From assembly GCA_026414245.1 (NCBI GenBank), contig JAOAJJ010000082.1, positions 1 through 5,651 on the forward strand: a stretch of DNA of 5,651 nt. The letters run 5' to 3'. The notes under the pieces are model-generated. The model was not told where the DNA came from and did no database searches. It was given only the letters and a program-made list of their open reading frames with translations. The translations under genes and the position numbers were made by a program. Below are positions 1 to 5,651 of the stretch, in pieces. How positions within the stretch are numbered: the first letter of the stretch is position 1; the number at the start of each line of letters is the position of its first letter. Origin of the DNA: Candidatus Bathyarchaeota archaeon (GTDB taxonomy: Archaea; Thermoproteota; Bathyarchaeia; Bathyarchaeales; DTEX01).

Positions 1-741
1 TTCTTCGAGGAGGCTGAATGCTTTGAGGAAGTCCCGCCAAGCTACTATTCAGCCGTCAAAAGGTTTAAGAGGCATATTAAGGGTCCAATACAGAACCTAA
101 TTAAGCATGCGAAATTTATTATTGGGCGTAAGGATAAAAGCGTTATAGAGAGGTTTGAAGCGCTTATCCAGATGGCTTATCCACTTGTTTATCCCCTTGG
201 ACTAGCCTTTGTGATTCTAACCGCACTAATGTATCTATTTGTCCCCGGCCCAATCTTAGATAAGTTCTGGCGCACGGCGCCTGGATTTTTAGTCTCATTA
301 TTATTGCTCTTAACGTTTCCTTACGCTGCGTTCATAGCATCTCCCTTAATATCTGCACTTATGGTTTTGACAGCGTTTCTTTTCGCAGCGATACTTCTGC
401 CAGAGTGTAGGGTTAGGGTGAAGAGAAGGTATTTGGAGCTCGCCTTTGGCGCAGCACTAATCTGGAACGATAACATGATAAACTGCCTGATACCTATGTT
501 GGAAATAATTATGGGAAGGAAAGGGGAGTGGGTTCCAACAGAAAGGTTGTCGAGTGGGGAGAGGGGAAAACATAATGAGATGGAGAGGCTTAAGGAAGGG
601 ATCATGAGGATAATTTCATCAATATTGATTCTAATAGCTTTAGCCGCTATTATGCGCCTAAACTTCTCAATTAACTCCTTAGGCATTATTATACCATCTG
701 TTTTATGGCTTTACTCAGCCTACTTAATTATTAAAGGTTGA
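1..741 (+). CDS. Membrane-anchored family 2 glycosyltransferase, C-terminal part (5' end outside window)
   Basis: The reading frame is open from base 1 to the TGA at 739-741, giving 246 residues. The first Met (base 172) lies inside the protein and is not the start. Such enzymes transfer a sugar from a nucleotide or lipid-linked donor at the cytoplasmic membrane face, often for surface polysaccharide or glycolipid. The nucleotide-binding half and DxD motif lie upstream and are not visible. Seen here: an EEVPPSYYSAVKRFKRHIKG segment (residues 9-28) placed like the VP...QxxRWxxG region of processive GT2 enzymes, then about three hydrophobic helices (near 60-81, 95-114, 115-133), a GRKGEWVPTER stretch (172-182) like the W-x-x-T-x-R/K loop of the family, and two last helices (201-219, 226-244). 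The QxxRW position reads R-F-K-R-H, so the motif is degenerate. The family call rests on pattern memory and layout; substrate is unknown. It converges on the transporter gene downstream. Confidence 0.72.
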   Translation, partial: FFEEAECFEEVPPSYYSAVKRFKRHIKGPIQNLIKHAKFIIGRKDKSVIERFEALIQMAYPLVYPLGLAFVILTALMYLFVPGPILDKFWRTAPGFLVSLLLLLTFPYAAFIASPLISALMVLTAFLFAAILLPECRVRVKRRYLELAFGAALIWNDNMINCLIPMLEIIMGRKGEWVPTERLSSGERGKHNEMERLKEGIMRIISSILILIALAAIMRLNFSINSLGIIIPSVLWLYSAYLIIKG

Positions 742-774
742 AGATGCCTTGGAAAATTACCTCAAACCTTTTTT
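733..774 (+). terminator. Possible terminator of the glycosyltransferase gene
   Basis: A perfect 7-base inverted repeat, AAAGGTT (733-739) and AACCTTT (765-771), overlaps the stop codon and runs into a tract of six T (769-774). Archaeal termination depends mainly on T-tracts, so the T run is the stronger part of the evidence. The 25-base loop makes the hairpin weak. Confidence 0.35.
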
Positions 775-785
775 GGGAAAGCAGA

Positions 786-795
786 GCTAAAAATA
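786..795 (-). terminator. Possible T-tract terminator of the MFS transporter gene
   Basis: Immediately after the transporter stop codon, the minus strand reads TATTTTTAGC, a run of five T (789-793). This fits a short archaeal T-tract terminator between two convergent genes. No stable hairpin is seen, so the call is tentative. Confidence 0.28.
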
Positions 796-2157
796 TTATT
801 TTCTTTGCAGGTTATCTGAAAACCTCTCAAACCACTCTAAATCCTCATCTTCAATCCTTCTATAAAATCTGATCATTTTCTCAACTGACTCCAAATCCTC
901 CTCAAATATCCGCTTAACCTCCTCCTTAAATTTAGCCGGATACTTATAGGGCTCCTTAATGGTTATATAGAGTAGACCGGACACGATTCTTCCAACTATG
1001 GAGATAGCATACATAGTCATCATCGCTTCATGGAAGCCGTAGCTGAAACTCAGCAGCAAGTCCAGCATGTAGCCGCCTATCGTTGAGCCTAGAAAGGTGA
1101 ACGAGCCTGCCACAGCATTATATAGACTTATGTAGGATCCCCTCATGGTTTTAGGCGATATATCCAGCAGATAAGCTGAGAGAGCCACGTCTGAAGCCGC
1201 TATCAGTATTCCCGCGATGAAATTTACGATTATAAGTTCATAGATAGATGTTGCCAGAGCATATATTAGCGGAATAAGGAAAAGCCCCATCCTCCCTAAG
1301 ACTATGAGCGGCTTCCTGCCAGCCCTATCGGCAAGCCTACCGGTGAATCTGCGGACGAATATTGCCGTTGAAGCGCTCACGACGTTTAGAAGAGATATCT
1401 GAAACATATCAGCTCTAATAACTTTTACGACTGTCAACGTGAAGAGAGGCCAAGCTAGACCCATTGTGAAACCCTGAAGTATGGAGAGAAGACAGAACTC
1501 CTTAAAGTATGGGTTCATCTTTAAAGTCTCTATCCATCCCTTAATCGAGAAAGAGGTTTGAGATAGGGATGTCTCCTTAATCCTCAGAATGATTAATGCG
1601 GCTATGGCATTAAATAGAAAGCACAGGATGAGCGGTATTCTATACATTTCTCCGGCGGCTCCACCGACCCTATAAATCATATAGCCGGATAAAACTGTAG
1701 CTGGCATGCTCCCTAAAGAAGCCATAGCGTTAAGCTTTGCCAGAATCTTCCCTCTAGCAGATACCCCTGAAAACTCGCCTATTAGAGAGTTTAATGCTGG
1801 GACAGCCATAGCTGAGAAAAAGTAGGCTATCAGAACAACTATAATGAACTTTATTGGATCATCAGCGAAGATGAGAAAAAGGAGCGAGAACGAAAACAAT
1901 AAGCTACCCAAAGACATAAACAAAACTCTTTTCCTAACCTTATCGATTATGAAGCCCCAGGGTATCTGCGCTATGCTCGGCGAAACGGAGTTTATCGCTT
2001 GCACTAAACCTATCTCTGTTGATGTAGCGCCGAGCTGGGCTGCGTATATGGGTATAAATGGGCTTATTAGCCCGGAGCCGAAGGATGATAGAACCGTCCT
2101 CCTATATATTAGCCTTAGGTTTCTGCTCTCCAACTCACCTCGACTCTTCTCGGACAT
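796..2157 (-). CDS. Major facilitator superfamily (MFS) transporter
   Basis: A complete 453-residue membrane protein, a normal length for a 12-helix MFS carrier that moves small molecules across the cytoplasmic membrane. The MFS call rests on two copies of the loop 2-3 / loop 8-9 signature: GFIIDKVRKRV at residues 68-78 and GRLADRAGRK at 273-282, one per six-helix half, separated by a cytoplasmic loop around 193-220. Another typical segment, SPKTMRG followed by a glycine-rich helix ending GSTIGGYM, lies at 334-364. Substrate cannot be read from sequence; drug or metabolite efflux is possible, and no binding residues are diagnostic. After the last helix a charged tail of about 53 residues (401-453), rich in Glu, Lys and Arg, extends into the cytoplasm. 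The ATG at 2157 is preferred because the hydrophobic segments begin soon after it and a TATA-like box lies about 33 bases upstream. No good Shine-Dalgarno is seen, so a leaderless or nearly leaderless message is likely. Divergent from the four-helix protein gene. Confidence 0.9.
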   Translation of the reverse strand: MSEKSRGELESRNLRLIYRRTVLSSFGSGLISPFIPIYAAQLGATSTEIGLVQAINSVSPSIAQIPWGFIIDKVRKRVLFMSLGSLLFSFSLLFLIFADDPIKFIIVVLIAYFFSAMAVPALNSLIGEFSGVSARGKILAKLNAMASLGSMPATVLSGYMIYRVGGAAGEMYRIPLILCFLFNAIAALIILRIKETSLSQTSFSIKGWIETLKMNPYFKEFCLLSILQGFTMGLAWPLFTLTVVKVIRADMFQISLLNVVSASTAIFVRRFTGRLADRAGRKPLIVLGRMGLFLIPLIYALATSIYELIIVNFIAGILIAASDVALSAYLLDISPKTMRGSYISLYNAVAGSFTFLGSTIGGYMLDLLLSFSYGFHEAMMTMYAISIVGRIVSGLLYITIKEPYKYPAKFKEEVKRIFEEDLESVEKMIRFYRRIEDEDLEWFERFSDNLQRK

Positions 2158-2184
2158 AACCCTTCAGTCTATTGGAAAACCCCG

Positions 2185-2196
2185 CCTATAAATTTG
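2185..2196 (-). promoter_or_regulatory. TATA box of the MFS transporter gene
   Basis: Read on the minus strand, this stretch is CAAATTTATAGG, resembling an archaeal BRE plus TATA element. Its centre is about 33 bases from the ATG at 2157. With the usual archaeal spacing of about 26-27 bases from TATA centre to start site, transcription would begin within roughly 5-10 bases of the ATG. This agrees with the lack of a ribosome binding site. Confidence 0.5.
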
Positions 2197-2203
2197 ATCC
2201 CAT

Positions 2204-2232
2204 AAACTTATACAGGGGCACAGCATATTTAT
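2204..2232 (+). promoter_or_regulatory. Candidate promoter of the four-helix membrane protein gene (two possible TATA boxes)
   Basis: Two AT-rich boxes face the gene: AAACTTATACA (2204-2214), which would give a leader of about 33 bases, and ATATTTAT (2225-2232), which would give a leader of about 14 bases. The first is nearly the mirror image of the TATA box of the opposite gene. Sequence alone does not decide which is used; both leave room for the Shine-Dalgarno at 2258. Confidence 0.4.
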
Positions 2233-2257
2233 CCAAGAAAACCAGGATCTTATTAAT

Positions 2258-2263
2258 GGAGAG
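2258..2263 (+). promoter_or_regulatory. Ribosome binding site for the four-helix membrane protein
   Basis: GGAGAG begins 11 bases before the ATG at 2269, with GGAG matching the archaeal 16S 3' end and a 7-base spacing from that core to the start codon. It supports the chosen start. The divergent transporter gene has no comparable site. Confidence 0.55.
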
Positions 2264-2268
2264 ACATT

Positions 2269-2832
2269 ATGTTGAGAGAGGATGTTGAAAGAAGGGTGTT
2301 AAGGGTTCTAATAAACATTGGCTTAATATTTTTAGTGACTTTAACTCTCGGATTCTTAAATATTAGCTTCCCCTCCATAACGGCAATTGTGCCTTCTGGG
2401 GGATTTACGTTAGCTGCAGCTGTAGCGTTAATCGCTGTAATAATACTATTCTTTATAGCCTTGAGGATTATATTGGATCTAATAAGGCTTATAGACATGG
2501 CTTCCGAAACCATATTAAAACGTATCCCAGGCTTCAATCCCGCAAAAAGCCCATCAATCATCAGAGCGCTAAAGGAGCTACTAGCCATATTTATTGTGGC
2601 TATAGCGGCGTCGATCTCTTCGCCCCTAATTTCATCTGTACCTGAGGTGGGCGGATGGCTGAGCATAGCGTTGTCTATAGCCGCATTCGCATTCTCGCTG
2701 GTTTTAGCGTATGACGCTGGAAGAACAATATACGCCGCCTTTGAATCATCAATTCAGCTGCTGATAGACCGGATAATTATGCACTCAAATGATGGAGAGG
2801 AGAAGGATAAAGAGAGTATCCGAGAGCAATAA
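2269..2832 (+). CDS. Uncharacterised four-helix membrane protein with internal duplication
   Basis: 187 residues; I do not recognise the family. It has four predicted transmembrane helices (near residues 13-31, 47-68, 103-122, 128-149), a basic N-terminus (R-rich, residues 3-12), a basic/polar middle segment (84-100) and a charged, hydrophilic C-terminus (171-187). The two halves resemble each other: R12-x-L14 with F21-L22-V23 matches R99-x-L101 with F108-I109-V110; VPSGGF (41-46) matches VPEVGGW (124-130); and a helix ending in KRI (84-86) matches one ending in DRI (167-169). This suggests duplication of a two-helix unit of about 85 residues, as in some small channels and transporters, though the function is unknown. 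No catalytic motif or cofactor site is visible. The ATG follows a GGAG site, which fixes the start. The gene stands alone between a divergent transporter and convergent leuS, so its neighbours give little help with its role. Confidence 0.82.
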   Translation: MLREDVERRVLRVLINIGLIFLVTLTLGFLNISFPSITAIVPSGGFTLAAAVALIAVIILFFIALRIILDLIRLIDMASETILKRIPGFNPAKSPSIIRALKELLAIFIVAIAASISSPLISSVPEVGGWLSIALSIAAFAFSLVLAYDAGRTIYAAFESSIQLLIDRIIMHSNDGEEKDKESIREQ

Positions 2833-2842
2833 TCTAACCGAA

Positions 2843-2860
2843 TTATTCAATTTATTCAAT
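2843..2860. repeat. Tandem 9-base direct repeat at the leuS stop codon
   Basis: Two adjacent perfect copies of TTATTCAAT (2843-2851 and 2852-2860). On the minus strand each reads ATT GAA TAA, in the leuS frame: the copy nearer the gene supplies the last two codons and stop, and the second repeats Ile-Glu-stop just beyond. It overlaps a 12-base perfect palindrome, CAATATATATTG (2857-2868). Most of the 19-base gap between the convergent genes is taken up by the second copy. Confidence 0.8.
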
Positions 2861-5651
2861 ATATATTGCCGGCCTATAGGGTTTGGCTTGCCGAGCCTTT
2901 CCTCTAGGATCATGCTTTTGCGGATCATCCTCCCTACAGACTGTCACCTCAGCGTTAAATTCCTTCTTAAGGAAGGCTATTGCTTCGCTAATTTCCCTTA
3001 GCTCATCTATGATGCCGGCTTCTAGAAGCCTCTGTTTTCTCTCCGCCGACAGCGTGTTAATCTCATTAATCGTCTGGCTGACAAAGGGAGCTAAGTCTTT
3101 AGCAGCGCCTCTTAACTCACTATCTTCCATAAGCATCCTCATAGCTTCCCTCATATCGACCTTCTTTAGAGAGGATAACTCTAAAAGTTTTCTATAAGCT
3201 TTCCACTTCCAATCGGCTGCAACATAATAATATATTCTTCTAGGAGATATTTTCATAATCCTTATTATATCCCAAGTATCTTCAATAACGCCCTTAACAA
3301 GGGATTCCGCCTCCTCAGCCCTAATATCCACTTTCGATTCATCATGCTTTGGCCACTCCGCCACTGAGACAAAGCCCTTGTTTCCAAGGATACTCCACAG
3401 TTCCTCACATAAAAATGGTGCAAACGGGGCCAGAAGCCTAACCCAGACATTAACAGCCTCTTTGAGCACTTTTGGATTTGGAGTTTCCCTCCTCCTAAGA
3501 TACCATCTCACATCATTCCAAACCTCATATAGAGCGATCTCTGCAGCCGTCCTAGTTTTCAGGTTTTCAAGAGCCTCTGTCACCGCACGCACTCTGCTCT
3601 GCAACGTTGAGAGAAGCCCTTTGTCAATACTCTTAACGGCGTCTTCGCCGGACATATTCGCAACCTGATTTACAAACGCATAGAGTGATCTTAATCTAGC
3701 ATCAATACTTTTGGCGCTCTCCTCACGCCAGTCCGGGTCATCCATGTCTTCAGCAGCCAATGCGAGTGTTAGCCTAGTAACGTCAGCACCAAACCTATCG
3801 ACTGCATCCCTCAGAGTTAAGAAGTTCCCCTTCGACTTAGACATCTTCTGCCCCTCAATCGTCAACACCCCGTTAACACCTATTGCCCTGGGCCAAAGAT
3901 CCCTCTGGAAGAGAGCTACATGCTGAAATATGAAGAATGATAGGTGATTTGGAACAAGCTCCTTAGCTGAAACCCTCAAATCAACGGGGTACCAATATAG
4001 AAACTCGTCACGCATCTCCCGGAGAACCTCCGGCAATATACCGGACAGCTTAGAGACAGCTTCTGGACTATTCTTTCCGAGGAAAATGTAATCGAAGACT
4101 TCTCTAACTAACTGCTCAGGCTTAATATCATATCTTCTAATATGCTTAACTATTGTGTAGAAAGCCATGTAGATAGTTGAGTCGCTTAGCGTCTCAATTA
4201 TCCAGTCGGGGCTCCAAGGTAAGGGTGTTCCTAGACCGGTTTTCCTAGCGCAAGCCCAATCCCTAAGCCAATCAATCTTATCGTGGAAGTATGCTCTAGC
4301 GCTCTCAGGGAAAATCTTAGCAGCGTCTATTGCTTCATGAGCTAAGCGCTTCCATTCTGGGTCAGAGTACCTCAGAAACCACTGATCCTCCAGTATCTTA
4401 ACAATGCATCTCGTTGTGCATCTGCAAACAACCTTCTGCGGCAAATCGTACATTGAGTCAGCGATGTTTGTTCTCTTGAAATCCTCTATTATTTGGGCTT
4501 TAACATCCTTAACGATCTTTCCAGCATATTTGCCGCATATGGGTTTTAGAACCCCTGTATGAAACTCCTTTCGATACACTATAGAAGTGGCTTCCTCAAG
4601 CTTCGGGTCAAACTGGTCTTTTATATCCATCTGCTCAACTATCTCTATGGCCGGATAATCCCCGAAGCCCTCAACGCTTATGAGCGAAATAGGCTTAATC
4701 CCTTCGACGACGCCAGACGGTATGCCGAATTCCCCTAGAACGTCAGGCTTACTAATAAGGTCTCTTAAAGCTATCCAGTCCGCCGGTGCATGGGCTGGGA
4801 CACTGTAAACCACGCCTGTAGCAGCCTCAGGATCAACGAACCACCCTGGAAGTATGGGGAGCTCTCTACCGTTTATCGGCTCCTTAAAATATTTGCCAAT
4901 TATCTCTCTCCCCTTAAACTCCCTTAAAATGTTAACTTTTCTGAGCTGCCCAGAGAGCTTAAAGGCTGCGCTCTTACTGACAATCCACTTCTCGCCATCG
5001 ACTGTAGCCTCAACATATGTTGCGTCCGGGTTTACGAACATGTTTGTTACGCCAAATATTGTTTCAGGCCTGAATGTTGCAGCTGGAAGATAGCCGTCTC
5101 CAAAGATAAATTTTATAAGGGTGTATTCTTCCGGGAAGACACCTTCACCCTCAAGTCTATCATGATCACCTGTTGGGCTCTGGCATGAAGGACACCAGAC
5201 GACTGGATGCGTACCCCTAGTAACATATCCTAGATCCCTGAGGGTCTCATACTGCCACTCAATAAACTTGCTATATGTGGGCTCATACATTGTTGTATGG
5301 AACTCTCTACGCCAATCGACTGAAAAACCCATTTTCTTAACAATCTCCCTGCTCTCACGCGTATAATATCTCGCCATATACACCGGGTCAACAAACCTTT
5401 CGAGCTCCTCATCTGGAACGCGATCTACTTCTTTAAGGGCCCTTATCAAATCTTTATCGCCCATCTTAAGCCTCAGCGAGGCGCCAACTATTGGCTCACC
5501 GGTCCAATGCCAAGCCCATGGAAAGAGCGTATTATAGCCCCTCATCCTCATGAAGCGGGCGTAGATATCAACCCTAGTTGCGGTGAAGCCGTGGCCGACA
5601 TGCAGAGGCCCATTCATGTATGGATATGGGAATGTTACAAAGCACTTCCCA
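2852..5651 (-). CDS. leuS: Leucyl-tRNA synthetase, archaeal type (N-terminus outside window)
   Basis: Charges tRNA-Leu with leucine in the cytoplasm: a class I aminoacyl-tRNA synthetase with proofreading. The frame stays open to the right edge, with 11 codons (KCFVTFPYPY region) before the Met at 5617. That Met is only five residues before the HVGH signature, so it is not the start; about 932 residues are visible and perhaps 25-40 are missing. Counting that Met as 1: HVGH 6-9; C142-x-x-C145, with C398, C400 and C404 on the far side of the insertion, likely zinc ligands; the editing (CP1) domain at about 160-385, with TFRPET 181-186 and the conserved aspartate D280 in HAPAD; LSDSTIYMAFYT 477-488; KMSKS 591-595; a helical anticodon-binding domain from about 630; then the archaeal C-terminal domain ending PAIYIE. 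Catalytic and editing signatures look intact. Archaeal LeuRS uses this C-terminal domain to read the long variable arm of tRNA-Leu. Promoter not in window. Convergent with the four-helix protein gene. Confidence 0.97.
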   Translation of the reverse strand, partial: GKCFVTFPYPYMNGPLHVGHGFTATRVDIYARFMRMRGYNTLFPWAWHWTGEPIVGASLRLKMGDKDLIRALKEVDRVPDEELERFVDPVYMARYYTRESREIVKKMGFSVDWRREFHTTMYEPTYSKFIEWQYETLRDLGYVTRGTHPVVWCPSCQSPTGDHDRLEGEGVFPEEYTLIKFIFGDGYLPAATFRPETIFGVTNMFVNPDATYVEATVDGEKWIVSKSAAFKLSGQLRKVNILREFKGREIIGKYFKEPINGRELPILPGWFVDPEAATGVVYSVPAHAPADWIALRDLISKPDVLGEFGIPSGVVEGIKPISLISVEGFGDYPAIEIVEQMDIKDQFDPKLEEATSIVYRKEFHTGVLKPICGKYAGKIVKDVKAQIIEDFKRTNIADSMYDLPQKVVCRCTTRCIVKILEDQWFLRYSDPEWKRLAHEAIDAAKIFPESARAYFHDKIDWLRDWACARKTGLGTPLPWSPDWIIETLSDSTIYMAFYTIVKHIRRYDIKPEQLVREVFDYIFLGKNSPEAVSKLSGILPEVLREMRDEFLYWYPVDLRVSAKELVPNHLSFFIFQHVALFQRDLWPRAIGVNGVLTIEGQKMSKSKGNFLTLRDAVDRFGADVTRLTLALAAEDMDDPDWREESAKSIDARLRSLYAFVNQVANMSGEDAVKSIDKGLLSTLQSRVRAVTEALENLKTRTAAEIALYEVWNDVRWYLRRRETPNPKVLKEAVNVWVRLLAPFAPFLCEELWSILGNKGFVSVAEWPKHDESKVDIRAEEAESLVKGVIEDTWDIIRIMKISPRRIYYYVAADWKWKAYRKLLELSSLKKVDMREAMRMLMEDSELRGAAKDLAPFVSQTINEINTLSAERKQRLLEAGIIDELREISEAIAFLKKEFNAEVTVCREDDPQKHDPRGKARQAKPYRPAIYIE

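Noticed and set aside
321..686. Minus-strand 121-codon reading frame inside the glycosyltransferase gene
   Set aside because: Fully antisense to a frame with coherent membrane helices and family motifs; its own translation has no recognisable features. Treated as a shadow.
172..741. A complete 189-residue membrane protein starting at the ATG at 172
   Set aside because: The same frame is open back to base 1 and encodes a segment matching the glycosyltransferase layout, so this ATG is an internal methionine of a longer gene cut by the window edge.
1844..2191. Plus-strand 115-codon reading frame over the 5' part of the MFS gene
   Set aside because: It lies opposite the signature-bearing N-terminal half of the transporter and has no convincing protein features.
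2196..2249. GATCC (2196-2200) and GGATC (2245-2249) as an operator-like inverted repeat
   Set aside because: Only five bases match, they are far apart and flanking bases do not pair; expected by chance.
2253..2666. Minus-strand 137-codon reading frame opposite the four-helix protein
   Set aside because: Antisense to the plus-strand gene, which has a Shine-Dalgarno, a promoter and an orderly helix pattern. The antisense frame would also run into the divergent promoter region. Treated as a shadow.
2735..2765. Possible archaeal C/D box guide RNA on the minus strand (CTGA followed by TGATGA)
   Set aside because: Only an internal D'/C'-like pair is present. No matching outer C box or D box lies at the right distance, and the sequence is explained by the coding region.
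2789..3001. Small 70-codon plus-strand gene overlapping the ends of two genes
   Set aside because: It starts inside the four-helix protein gene and runs antisense into leuS, with no motif; most of it mirrors leuS coding sequence.
2852..5617. leuS starting at the ATG at 5617
   Set aside because: The HVGH signature would start at residue 6, too close to the N-terminus, and the codons just upstream give the conserved FVTFPYPY approach to that motif. The gene continues past the right edge.

Overview
The window looks archaeal, probably from the TACK/Thermoproteota side, although lineage cannot be settled from this sequence alone. Three signs point this way. The leucyl-tRNA synthetase is of the archaeal/eukaryotic type, with the KMSKS context and a C-terminal tail ending PAIYIE. 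The one clear intergenic promoter region carries outward-facing AT-rich boxes that read as archaeal TATA elements, and no bacterial -35/-10 pairs are evident. Codon use leans on AGA/AGG arginine and ATA isoleucine at moderate GC.

The window holds four protein genes on alternating strands, so each is probably its own transcript. Positions 1-741 (+) are the 3' part of a membrane-anchored family 2 glycosyltransferase; the catalytic domain lies off the left edge. Positions 796-2157 (-) are a complete 12-helix major facilitator superfamily transporter, convergent with the glycosyltransferase across a 54-base gap that holds T-tract terminator candidates for both strands. Positions 2158-2268 form a compact divergent promoter region. 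Positions 2269-2832 (+) encode a small four-helix membrane protein of unknown function that appears to be an internal duplication of a two-helix unit. Positions 2852-5651 (-) are leuS, complete at its C-terminus and open at the right edge, convergent with the small membrane protein across only 19 bases.

The genes do not form an obvious pathway. One is a core translation gene, and the other three are membrane proteins with separate likely roles: envelope glycan synthesis, small-molecule transport and unknown. I see no tRNA, rRNA, CRISPR array, insertion sequence or defence/mobile module, and no stretch over 300 bases without a gene. I did not find a convincing new multi-gene system. The points most worth a second look are the internal repeat in the four-helix protein, the in-frame repeat of Ile-Glu-stop at the leuS 3' end, the mirror-symmetric divergent promoter, and the altered QxxRW motif of the glycosyltransferase.
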